From assembly GCA_025201705.1 (NCBI GenBank), contig MU617291.1, positions 1 through 16,629 on the forward strand: a stretch of DNA of 16,629 bases. The letters run 5' to 3'. This DNA comes from Dissophora ornata. Lineage: Eukaryota; Mortierellomycota; Mortierellomycetes; Mortierellales; Mortierellaceae. The notes under the pieces were generated by a model. The model was not told the DNA's origin and made no database searches. It saw only the letters and a list, made by a program, of their open reading frames with translations. Below are positions 8,301-16,629 of this stretch, in pieces. Positions within the stretch are counted from its first letter, which is position 1, and each line of letters opens with the position of its first letter. Both the position numbers and the translations under genes were made by a program.

Positions 8301-11300
8301 TTATTGTCTCTGCCCTACGCTCGCTCTACGGCTCTTGTGCATTCTAACGTTGGCCCGACTCGACCGAGAGAGCGACGACGACCGCGACCGCCTCATTGAG
8401 GGTCTCTGTCTACTCAGCTCTGGCTCTAATGTTAGCTCCTTCCAACGTGTCTCCCCCTCTAAACCAATGTCCTTGTTCTCGGATCGCCTTGCATCATCGC
8501 CATGACAAACATCCTCATCATCGTCATCGTCCTGGCGATAGGTATATTTCACGATCCTTCGGCGGGCCTTGGGTGTATCTGCGTTCCTTGACGGGCTGTT
8601 CTCTACGCCATACCCGCTATCATTGCCGCCAAACGGAGACTCTGAGATTCTGTGCGATGATCCCTTGCCGCTTTCTGCATATGACGGCCTCCTAGCTAAC
8701 AGGCTATCGACAGCGCGACCGCGATTTCCTGCAGTTGGTGAGGCTGGGGCAGGCTTTGCCTCAGCCGTTTTCTTCCCCCATCCGAAAAACGAGGAGCGTC
8801 CACTCCGGATTGGGGTTCCCGTCTCTGCCTCGTCTACACCTCCAAAATTCGCTGTGTCCTGAACCACGACCTCGATCTTGCTCTCTGCCACTGCTTTGAC
8901 ATAGTCTCCTGGGAAATGATCATTCAAAAAGAATGGAAGCATGATTCGCTCCAGAACGCGCAGCCAAGACTCCTTGCGCATCCTCACGATGACCCGCAAG
9001 TTCAAGACACCGGAAAGATGCATAAACGAGATACTTCGGACTGGGACGGGCATGAACGTAACAGGGTCAGGTGGGTATAAGGTTAAGTTGCGGGAAGAAT
9101 CCATAAATACAAGTGTGCCTGGTGGTGTTTCGTATGTGCCCCAGAAGGGTAGACGAGCAAATATGTCGTTGTTGTGGACGTGGTGGAACATCTTGCATGC
9201 GAGCTTTTGACCAAAGGCATTACTGAAGTCCTTGTCGCCGATTCGTGGACATCCATACCTGAAAAGTTTAGGGAGAGCTCGGTGAGTATATAAGGCAGAG
9301 CTTACGCTACATCGACACATGGTCGGATATCAGTCTTACGTGTAAAGTCCAGAAAAGATATCAAGGAGTGGCGAATTGCATTGGACCATCTTTGCAAGAA
9401 AGATTGTTGCAAGACCCCCTCCTAAACTATGCCCGCAGATATAGAATCGAAGTTTCTTCCTCTTGATGTTGCCGTCTTTTTCGTTTCGATATTGATTGTT
9501 GTAGATGTCGAGAATGCTGTTACCGATGTCGCTCCAAGAGCTGTACGACTGGAAGGAATCCTTGTTATCGGAGTTTTGGCCAGAAAACCTCCGCCGATGA
9601 TGCCTTTCAGTCATGGAAAATCTTCGTGCGGATCCTCTGAGAGACCCTTGTCCTGAGAGACTGGGCCTCCTGCGCTCTCCTCCATCCTGTAAGTCAATAT
9701 TCTCTAGATACTCTATCTCGTCCGGCGAGTAGAGGCTACCCAAGCTGTTACTCCTGGTGATCCTGCGCGGGCCGGACGCTGAACCTCGAGAGTGCGTAAC
9801 TTTCGAGGACTGTTTCGTTTTTTGCATCTTTCTAAATTCCTTTTCCGCATGTTCCAGCCTCAACCCATCGACCCATCGACAAGCCTGTGCAAATGCACCC
9901 AAGTCTCTGATCTCTCCAGCAAATCGATAGTCTACTGGATCCGCCACGTGCGTGAAGAGACCAACGACCAAGAACTTTATCAGAATATACGCAGCTCGAA
10001 TTGACGTTACGATGGTTTGGTAGATGGAGTGATTTGAAAGCTCCAGGTTGAGGGTGTTGGCTTTGGCGGCCTCGGATCTGAAGGATGACGCAGGGCTGGT
10101 ACTAGATTTGTAGGGCGGACATCGATCGTCCTGCATCACATGGCCATCCTCATCTATTTCCGTGTCGCTGAATGTCCGATGCCGAAGACGACTAAGTTCC
10201 CGCTGCTGCTGAGCCAACTCTTCCGACGGTAAAAGAAAGTCATCTGCCTTCCCCAATGCGCTGTACATCCCTTGGTGACATTTACCGAGAGGGACAGGCG
10301 GCTCTTGGAGGGTTTCGATGGCCACAAGTCGGGACTGAAGATCTGTCCATGCATTCTGGAGGTTGAGAGGATCTGTCCCGCGGAAGACCAGGACGATATT
10401 GCGCCCCTTTTGGACAATGAATCCACATGTATTCTATGATCCATGCACGGTCAAAAAATGTATGGAATTGGTTTGTTTCCGCTCAACATCCATGTCTTTT
10501 CATTTTCCTTGCAAAAAATAGTAGCCGCTCTAAATACCTTGTATGCAACTGCGCGAAACGAGTTCATGTCGTATCCTGACAGTGCAAGTTCATGGCGAAT
10601 AATGGGTACATCCTCGTACACCAATTTTGCGACCATGGCCAGGGTTGTCGCAATAGGCTGAGAGTATCGTGGTCGGTCCGAAGTGGGCTTTCCATTGTAT
10701 TGATCTGTTGTAGAGCGTGGTTGTGCATGATTGGGCTCCTGGCCATGACTGCTGCTCAGGTCGGCTTTTTCGATCCGGGACTCGTCAATGTTGGCAACTT
10801 CGAGCACTTCCGCCCAGTCGGCACTGGTCATCGAGGACAGATCTGACCCCTTCTTTCCAGGGGTCCTTAACTTGAGATCTAGAGATTTGGGTCGTTCCTG
10901 GGACCATCTGCCGCTGCTGCTATTATTGCTAAAATTGCTGCTGCTACTGCTGCTGCTATTCGACCGAGGTTTCAGAACCACCTTCCGTTCATCGTAGTTA
11001 TGGTCCCGTTCGAAATCATGGCCACCTTCTTCGATCCGCTTCACCTTTTCCTTGTCGAGCACCTTGCCAAACTCTCCGCAGGGCTGGAAATTGGTGTCGC
11101 AAGCATTGACGGTGGAGTACTGTCCAGCACTGGGCTCGTGAATGCCCACAAAGGTCTTGAGCAGTTTACGGACCAGGACATCTGAAAACATGAGGACGAT
11201 AAACCATGTCCAAAAGACGAGCTTGATGGATCCATTGGCGACTTTGCCGAGGACAGGGATGCTCCGGAGGATCTGGACCAAAGGAGTGAGTGCAACTGAG

Positions 11301-11521
11301 ATGCCTCGGAGGACCTGGAGGATGATTGGGGTCGAAAACCTAAACGTCTTCCAGGAGAGGAAGGTGCAGGTGGAGAGGAGGAGACATATGATGAAGATAG
11401 TGAAGGAGACGATGGTGAGCCAGTTCCGGTCGCTATAGACGCCAAAGAAGGTAACTGCGAGGGGGATTGAGGCGATGGCGAGACTGGTCAGCCAGAACAG
11501 TCTGTTTTTCCCATTCGCCAT
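8301..11521 (-). CDS. Membrane-anchored class 3 lipase, OBL1-like (3 exons)
   Basis: Predicted triacylglycerol/diacylglycerol lipase. Model: complement(join(8301..9258, 9340..10433, 10538..11521)), 1011 aa; introns are 81 and 104 nt with GTAAGA/TTTCAG and GTATTT/CATAG ends. The N-terminus has hydrophobic segments at about 8-29, 35-57 and 99-119 (a further weaker one about 65-93), predicting membrane or lipid-droplet anchoring. A Ser-rich stretch follows (about 185-205). The lipase fold starts at GFIVQKGRNIVLVFRGT (332-348, oxyanion strand), then the nucleophile elbow GHSLGGG (Ser664), YGCPRIGD (694-701), NNDIFARLP (Asp724) and DHFPGDY (His807). The triad Ser664/Asp724/His807 is intact. The NND..RLP and HFP.DY motifs resemble plant OBL1 lipases more than secreted fungal lipases. 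About 240 extra residues separate RGT from the serine, with several RRxS sites and a hydrophobic patch (473-491). The C-terminal 190 residues are charged and disordered-looking, with DDDDDED and RRAS near the end. Family is firm; substrate and location are inferred. Confidence 0.9.
10912..10960 (-). repeat. Trinucleotide (AGC/AAT) repeat coding a Ser/Asn run in the lipase
   Basis: On the minus strand, imperfect AGC/AGT/AAT codons encode a run of serines and asparagines just after the transmembrane region. It lies inside the open lipase exon 1 and is probably a flexible linker prone to length variation. Confidence 0.7.
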
Positions 11522-11580
11522 CCGATCTGAATCTGAAAGGAAGAGAGAGAGGGAGGAAGGGTTGCGGGGGGAAAGACAGT
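11522..11580 (-). promoter_or_regulatory. Pyrimidine-rich 5' leader of the lipase gene
   Basis: Read on the minus strand, the stretch directly upstream of the lipase ATG (11521) is C/T-rich; the + strand shows GAGAGAGAGGGAGGAAGG. Fungal promoters often carry CT-rich blocks near the transcription start, and I see no TATA box on this strand nearby. Confidence 0.4.
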
Positions 11581-13023
11581 TGGTTGGTTAGCTTTGCTCG
11601 AGTAAGTGTAGAGGAGGCGCTGTGGGGTTAGAGAAACAGAATAAGGCGTAAGACGAGACGAGTCGAGTCAAGTGTCCAGCCAGAGACAGAGAGGGAGCGT
11701 AAAGAGAAAAGGGCTGATGAGTGATGGCAAACGGATGGTGAGATAAGAGAAGGAAGGGAATGAAGATGGGGGGATGACGAGGGGAGTAATGAGAAGGAAT
11801 GAGGGGAATGTAAAAGCCGAGGCTAGGGTCGCGTGTGTTTGTTTGCGACAGAACCAGGCAGAAGAGGAGAGAATCAGTCTGTGGGGTGGGATAGCTGTGC
11901 GAAATAAAGGTTCTGCCCCAAAAAAACATATGTCGACGATCGCCCCTCTCGCCCTCTCTCTCGCCCTTCAAGTGCAACCCAATGCAGAAGGGGGCGCGTC
12001 ATCTTGTGATTGCATGATTGCACCATAGACACAAACGCGTCCCGAAAGTTCTCTTGTAACCTTGCGATCCAGCACCAGGCCTATGTCGAGGACATCGTCG
12101 CTGCCTCCCTTCCTCCCCACACTCCCTCCCTCCCTCGTTCTCTTTCCCTCTCCCTCTATCACTCATTCTCGCTCCCTCGGCTCCAGCGATCAACGAGAAA
12201 CCGCCCTCACGCGCAGGCGCCAAGAGTTATCAGGAGCCAATTACATGTGCTCAGCGTTTTGTCAGCAATCCCTAGACAGCTCCGGAAGCAATCCCATATT
12301 CATGTGGCACATCCACATCCACGTAGTAGACAAAGCATGCGCTCGAAGCATGTGGACCCCTTGAGAGCAAGTTGTTTTATTTTATTTTGTATATTTTGTT
12401 GCAATTTTGCAGTGCAGCATGTGAATCGAAGCTGTCATTTTATTTTATCCTGTTTGACAATCAGAGCCCGCAAGGAATAGTTTGACGAGCTGTTTAGCAT
12501 GCACCTTCGAATAATCCATTGGCACGATTCACGGTTAATAACACCTTACACGCCTGCCCAACGGCCGCGGCGACACCTCTCGTCTCATATGGCGCCAAGA
12601 ACGACCCGATGATGCTCGTAAATGCCTAAACGTTTCAGTACAATGGCTGATTCCAATACAATCGGGAGAGACAATGATGCGCGGACTCCAGAACCGGCTT
12701 CCCTTCATATGGAATGATGTATTGATCAACATCATCCTCTCTTTTGTTTTCCATCTTTCCGCTCGTGGACACCTCCTGTCGTTTTTTCTTTCAACAGCCG
12801 TGCACCTCGCTTTGCCCACTTGACCCTTGCATATAAGGTAAGCATTCCAGGACCGTGCTTGCGCACAGATCCATTCTTTACAGCCGATGGAAGATCGCAT
12901 TGATGAGACGTGTGGGTGGGGTTTGCGTTTCGCTCGTCTCCTTGTTGATTTAGACCCTTTACACTTTTTTCACTATCCCTCCTTTATTTTCGTTTGTTTG
13001 TCCATCCGCTCACATTCAATACT
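11581..13023. other. Divergent intergenic region with purine/pyrimidine tracts, no clear gene
   Basis: This lies between the minus-strand lipase and the plus-strand genes. The + strand is purine-rich at about 11690-11815 (runs of G at 11768-11773, 11781-11784 and 11809-11812) and pyrimidine-rich at about 12101-12178, where CCCT/CTTT units repeat imperfectly. TATAAG at 12832-12837 could serve a + strand transcript starting near 12860. Open frames here (for example 11774-12028, 12010-12480, 12887-13180) show no recognisable domains. Confidence 0.5.
12101..12178 (+). repeat. Low-complexity C/T tract
   Basis: The tract consists of imperfect CCCT, CCTC and CTTT units almost free of purines. It could act as promoter DNA (nucleosome-poor or H-DNA-forming) or be a simple sequence repeat without function. 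The + strand carries the pyrimidines. Confidence 0.55.
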
Positions 13024-13456
13024 ATGCCCTTGGGTGTTTACTCTCCGGGAGACCAAGAAATCCCTTTCATCAGACCAGCTCTCGCCTCTGAAGTTGGTCG
13101 AGTATATCCTTTGGTTAGATTTTTCTTTTTCTGGAAAACGACGCGCTCTATCTCCTCGATTTGGATCGTTCGTGTTGTAGCTCTGAAAGGCTTTTGCTTG
13201 TTGGCGAGGGGGCCAGATCAAAAGATGTTGAAAATAACAGCCATTAGAACAGGTTGCGGAGAGAAGGGCTCTTAATGACTACTCTCCGATCTACTTCAAT
13301 GTGGCCTTTGCAGCTGTCATTTTTTCTTTTCTTTTCTTAAAACTGTCTTTGTCATCACAAGACAACGTTCCTGCAATCATCCAGCCTCTTTTAATACGGG
13401 ACAAAAGAACTCTCAATGTTTCATGGCGGGAAGCTCATCGATCCATAATCTCATAG
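13024..13456 (+). CDS. Doubtful small two-exon gene, or upstream exons of the carrier gene
   Basis: An ATG at 13024 follows a pyrimidine-rich leader ending in CACATTCAATACT, much like the leader of the proline dehydrogenase gene, and opens a 26-codon frame ending at a GTATAT donor (13102). Joined to an AG acceptor at 13240 (or 13252), an open frame runs to TAG at 13454-13456, giving about 97 aa (about 93 with the second acceptor) with one hydrophobic segment beginning IYFNVAFAAVIF. I recognise no family. The TATA-like TATAAG at 12832 is 192 bp upstream. Alternatively these are 5' UTR or leader exons of the mitochondrial carrier that begins at 13674, or chance open frames. Only the short frames themselves support it; treat as a hypothesis. 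Confidence 0.2.
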
Positions 13457-13673
13457 AAGCCGAAGAAACTCTTCTTTCTAGTCTTATTTGGTCTCCTACC
13501 TCGACAACGTTCCTCGAAGCCTTGCCCTTCTTTCTCATTGCCTTCTTCAGCAACCCTCGGACAGATCTGCAAACATCTCTGTCTATCTCGTCTATCTCGG
13601 CAAACCAAAACGACCCATTGCAGCAAATTGCACATATCCGACATTCAACCAGCGTGAGCAAAAATCTGGAAGC

Positions 13674-15486
13674 ATGCCCAGCAACACCGCGACCAACCTC
13701 AAGACCTCAGCTGTTGCTGCATTTTGTGCGCGGCTCCTTGTCCACCCTTGTAAGAAAAAAAATACAATAATTATTCAGAGGCGGCCATCGTCTCGACGTT
13801 TGCTGATCTCACACCCTATTTTGTATAATATGCCGATGTACACATGTCGCTAACACATCTGGAACATGATCGTCATCATTAGTGGACAACGCCAAAGTTT
13901 CAATCCGATGCTCCAAAAATGACCCCAAGGGGTTGGTCCCACGACTGAAGCACGTCATGACCAACATTCGCCGGGAACTTCGATACCAGCAAAGGAGACA
14001 CCAGCGACATAGAGGCTCGTCAAACCATCGCTTTGGGGAGAGAGGGTCAGTTTACCAAGGTCTTTACAAAGGCATGTCATTCGCCATCATGTTTCAGGTT
14101 CCAGCGCTAGCCCTCTTTCTCTCAGCCTACGATGCCAGCAAGCACTCGCTCGCTAATTTGACCCAATCAGCGAACATGTCATTCTTTGGACTCCACAGTC
14201 CGGAGACCCATCTGCTCAGTGGAATGATAGCCAAAGCTGCAGGGACGGTCATTTGGGCGCCGATGAACAGGATTCAGAGTCTGGCATCGAACTCAGCTAC
14301 TGGACATGCCCCTCTATCGCTCTCAGAAGCCTATCGACTTGCTAAACAGGTTTGCCAGTTAGAGGGTGTCCCGGGATTATGGTCGGGGTACAACAAATCC
14401 TTGTCAACACTGCTTCCTTACACCATGATCTACTTTGCAGCCTACGAGCAGTTCAAGATGTTGGCACGATCGATAACATCATCCAAAGCAAGTGAGACAA
14501 CAACTCGCCATGACCCTGCTGAGAATCGGATGGACTACTGGGTAGCACTGAGAGAATATAGGCTCGAGATGGGTCGCCCTGATCGATTACTCGCAAAGAC
14601 CGAACTGACGCTGGACGTGTACATGATGTGCATCTCGAGCGCCGTTATCGTCTCTTCAGTAATTTGTCAGACAAGTTCAGCTATGCATACAGCAGTGTTT
14701 GGTCAGCAGGCACCTCTACAACAATCGCCAGCAGCGTCATCCTCACCCCCATGCTCCACTCGCGCCCCCCGCATCAGGAACCTCCATCCTCTCCCCAATT
14801 TTACCGACAGTTTGCGTAAGCACCCAATGTCGAACTCTCCCACCTTATCTCCAACAAAGGCCTTCCCTTCAGCCTTCTCAACTATGGCCTCGACAGGAGC
14901 ATACAGCCTAAGGTATCCTCCGCTCATGCCTGCACAGTTCAAAGCCCTGATGTCGAGTGCGTCCACAGTTGCAAGTCAGACACTTGTAGCCATTCCCTGG
15001 CAGCAAAGCCACCATGCAACCCTGACAGCACCCAGATTCCTTCCTTTCCGCAACGCGACAAGCCATCAATACATTTCGAATCCAACCCTGAGAGGGCTGG
15101 TCCATCCATGGTCACCATCTTCATGGCCACCGACGATTCTTATGCGATACAATAACGCGCCGCCTATCCCAGCTTCAATAACGCCCGACAGCACTACAGC
15201 AATGCTGAGCCGCGCATATAAGCCTTGCAGCAGCAGTGGCCGTCTTGTCATGACCGCGATTATGGAACCCGCTATGTCTTCATCCTGTAATGATCATGAA
15301 ATGAACACGAATACCACACGTAACGCCACCAAAAACAGCTTTGCAAAAACGAACCAGACTCCTCCTGGAATTGTTCGAACCATCGTTCGAGGGCTAGGAC
15401 TACGCATCCTGTGGACTGTACCGGGTGTGACCTTGACTACTGCTGGCTTTGAGGTTCTCCGCAACATGGCTACGGGATCTGCCTGA
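13674..15486 (+). CDS. SLC25-family mitochondrial carrier with a long insert (2 exons)
   Basis: Predicted inner-membrane solute carrier. Model: join(13674..13749, 13883..15486), 559 aa; the intron is 133 nt (GTAAGA...TTAG), and splicing restores the signature HPLDNAK (P25-x-D27-x-x-K30), which neither exon contains alone. Repeat 1 ends with GLYKG (85-89) and a hydrophobic helix. Repeat 2 has the degenerate signature PMNRIQ (152-157; Asn where Asp/Glu is usual) and GVPGLWSGYNKS. Repeat 3 begins near 268 with a hydrophobic helix but has no PxDxxK, and its last helix (GLRILWTVPG...GFEVLRN, 531-553) is separated by about 220 Ser/Thr/Pro-rich residues, so the protein is nearly twice the usual 300 aa. 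The C-terminal helix pattern is compatible with SLC25A44-like carriers, but the substrate cannot be read from this. The start ATG at 13674 leaves a short matrix-type N-terminus; the frame is open upstream to about 13482, so a longer N-terminus is possible. Confidence 0.82.
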
Positions 15487-15598
15487 ATATAATGAACATA
15501 CAATTTTTTTAACCCCATCAAATCAAAATTTACGTGATGATCAGTCTAATTTATGACTTTCAATAGTATCCTATCATTCTCGCTCAGTCGAGTCTTTG

Positions 15599-15624
15599 TC
15601 TCTCTCTCTCTCTCTCTCTCTCTC
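15599..15624 (+). repeat. (TC)13 microsatellite
   Basis: Thirteen uninterrupted TC dinucleotides occur about 110 nt after the carrier stop codon, inside the likely 3' UTR. The length is prone to variation and to assembly error. Confidence 0.9.
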
Positions 15625-15698
15625 CCGATTCATGTGTCCTTCCCTTGAGGCATATACCGCCTAGCATACCATTTAATTTGTACCGTCTTTGTTTGCGA

Positions 15699-15704
15699 AA
15701 TAAA
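15699..15704 (+). terminator. Poly(A) signal AATAAA of the carrier gene
   Basis: This is the first consensus AATAAA downstream of the carrier stop (15484-15486), implying a 3' UTR of roughly 230 nt. A TGTTAG/T-rich stretch follows. Confidence 0.5.
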
Positions 15705-15927
15705 AGGAAATGGCCTGTTAGGGAAAGGCTTTAGGATTGACACGACAACGCTGTATCTTTGGGAAACATGGGTCCAGTAAAATGGAAAAGGGGTCACTAA
15801 CTCATGCCGTCGCCAAGATTAAGATTTCGATCGGGCAAAAGATCAACGCGCGCGCACCCTGAAATTAGCCAAATGAGAGCAGAGCGCCTTTGGTTGTTTG
15901 TTCCTGTGCTCCTGTGAATTTGATCCA

Positions 15928-15942
15928 TGAAAGTTCATGAAA
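15928..15942 (+). promoter_or_regulatory. Perfect heat-shock element (three inverted nGAAn pentamers)
   Basis: TGAAA-GTTCA-TGAAA is three contiguous alternating nGAAn/nTTCn pentamers, the minimal consensus for trimeric heat-shock factor. The preceding pentamer (15923-15927, ATCCA) is one base from a fourth unit. It lies 160 bp upstream of a CCAAT box and about 390 bp upstream of the first ATG of the possible right-edge gene. Activity is inferred from the consensus alone. Confidence 0.55.
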
Positions 15943-16087
15943 GTCGCGCGTAGTTTTTTCTAGGAGATGCCGAACGCGTTTTGTGTACATGGCATACATG
16001 TGCAGGAGGGATGGGACACTACCATTACTCACTGCAAATGCCTTTCACGTACATACGTACAGAGGTGCGGCACAGGGTCTGCTTCAG

Positions 16088-16092
16088 CCAAT
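16088..16092 (+). promoter_or_regulatory. CCAAT box of the possible right-edge gene
   Basis: GCCAATCG sits before a T run and a long pyrimidine-rich stretch (about 16143-16200) that resembles the leaders of the other genes here. The fungal CCAAT-binding complex recognises this pentamer. No TATA box is apparent between it and 16315. Confidence 0.4.
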
Positions 16093-16215
16093 CGTGGCTC
16101 GCCACTTTTTATTTTTTTTTTGGGCGCGTTGAGGAGAAAGCTTCCAACTCCACTTTGTCTCCACTCCACTCCTGTCTCCTCTCCCCGCCGACCCCCAGTG
16201 GCAACCGAACGACAT

Positions 16216-16275
16216 CCATCCAAGGTCGGTCCAGTCCATCCGAGATCGGTCTAGTCCATCCGAAGTCGGTCCAGA
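16216..16275 (+). repeat. Three tandem 20-bp repeats
   Basis: The units at 16216-16235, 16236-16255 and 16256-16275 share CCATCCNANGTCGGTCCAGT with a few substitutions per unit. They lie between the CCAAT box and the first ATG (16315), in a likely promoter or 5' UTR. Confidence 0.9.
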
Positions 16276-16314
16276 CGCACAGAAACCGATACGGCGCCGC
16301 GAGCCAAACATCGG

Positions 16315-16629
16315 ATGTTTGTGCACATGGACCTCAAGGTAAGCAAACTCAAACAGAGAAGTTCATTCCTCTTCATTCCACAACACTATTTAGTTTTTTT
16401 TGCTCATTTTTTTTCTTTTTACATCTCCATGGCCGCTGTTGTTTTCGCATTCTTCTTCATTCAGGGAGGCGGTTTTCTCATTTCCTTTTGCGATCACCGG
16501 ATCCAACATCTCGATTGACATGGGAATTCCGCCACTAATTTCGAACGTCGTTTTTCAGACCTTTTTTTCATTTTTCATTTTTATTTTTGTTCACCATTTC
16601 TCTTTTCTTTTCGTTTTCTGGCGGGGGGG
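16315..16629 (+). other. Possible 5' end of a + strand gene leaving the window
   Basis: ATG at 16315 opens eight codons ending CTCAAG followed by a strong GTAAGC donor (16339). A pyrimidine-rich tract ending TTCATTCAG (acceptor at 16464) follows, but the spliced frame stops at TGA within 18 codons. An alternative is that 16339-16464 is a 5' UTR intron and translation starts at ATG 16520, which stays open for about 25 codons into a T-rich stretch, perhaps another intron. Upstream HSE, CCAAT box and CT-rich leader favour a real transcription unit. The product cannot be identified from what is visible. Confidence 0.3.

Larger units (their letters stand above)
15487..15927. other. Intergenic region after the carrier gene
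   Basis: It contains the carrier 3' UTR, a TC microsatellite and a poly(A) signal, listed separately. No coding potential is recognised. The tail end grades into promoter-like DNA before the right-edge locus. Confidence 0.5.

Noticed and set aside
11756..11815. G-rich runs as a G-quadruplex
   Set aside because: Only three runs of four or more G with long irregular loops are present; too weak to call.
16085..16326. Minus-strand open frame over the tandem repeats at the right edge
   Set aside because: Its translation is just the 20-bp repeat read in another frame, with no initiation context or domain.
1..16629. CRISPR arrays, tRNA/rRNA genes, transposons or viral insertions
   Set aside because: No spaced direct repeats, cloverleaf-like segments, transposase or integrase motifs, terminal repeats or viral proteins were seen on either strand.

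Overview
This window is eukaryotic and almost certainly fungal. The genes are multi-exon, with GT/AG introns mostly 80-135 nt long, AATAAA poly(A) signals and pyrimidine-rich leaders. The gene content (a full-length TBCK orthologue, a class 3 lipase resembling plant oil-body lipase OBL1, an EF-hand proline dehydrogenase) fits an early-diverging lineage such as Mortierella-type Mucoromycota rather than a yeast or typical ascomycete. That placement is inference from gene content and was not tested by a search.

Layout. 1-961: intergenic, with no recognisable gene. 919-3811, + strand: mitochondrial proline dehydrogenase (2 exons, 666 aa, two EF-hands), with an inverted CCAAT box, a TATA box and a poly(A) signal. 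3858-7999, - strand: TBCK (9 exons, 1091 aa; pseudokinase, Rab-GAP TBC domain and a cysteine-less rhodanese domain), tail to tail with proline dehydrogenase. 8301-11521, - strand: membrane-anchored class 3 (OBL1-like) lipase (3 exons, 1011 aa), whose catalytic domain is interrupted by a long basophilic-phosphosite-rich insert. 11522-13673: a 2.15 kb divergent intergenic region with strand-biased purine/pyrimidine tracts and one doubtful two-exon small gene. 13674-15486, + strand: SLC25-family mitochondrial carrier (2 exons, 559 aa), with a roughly 220-residue insert in its third repeat. 15487-16629: intergenic/promoter-like DNA holding a perfect three-pentamer heat-shock element, a CCAAT box, three 20-bp tandem repeats and a possible 5' end of a + strand gene leaving the window.

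How the genes relate. There is no operon and no obvious gene cluster. Two products belong to mitochondria (proline dehydrogenase, carrier), one to lipid-droplet or membrane lipolysis, and one to Rab/endosome control. I reconstructed exon structures by hand: reading frames close at every junction, and protein motifs continue across the joints. All spliced models are still predictions without transcript support. No bacterial-style system, CRISPR array, transposon or virus was found. The most unusual architecture lies in the interrupted lipase domain, the enlarged third repeat of the carrier, and the heat-shock element in front of the truncated right-edge locus.
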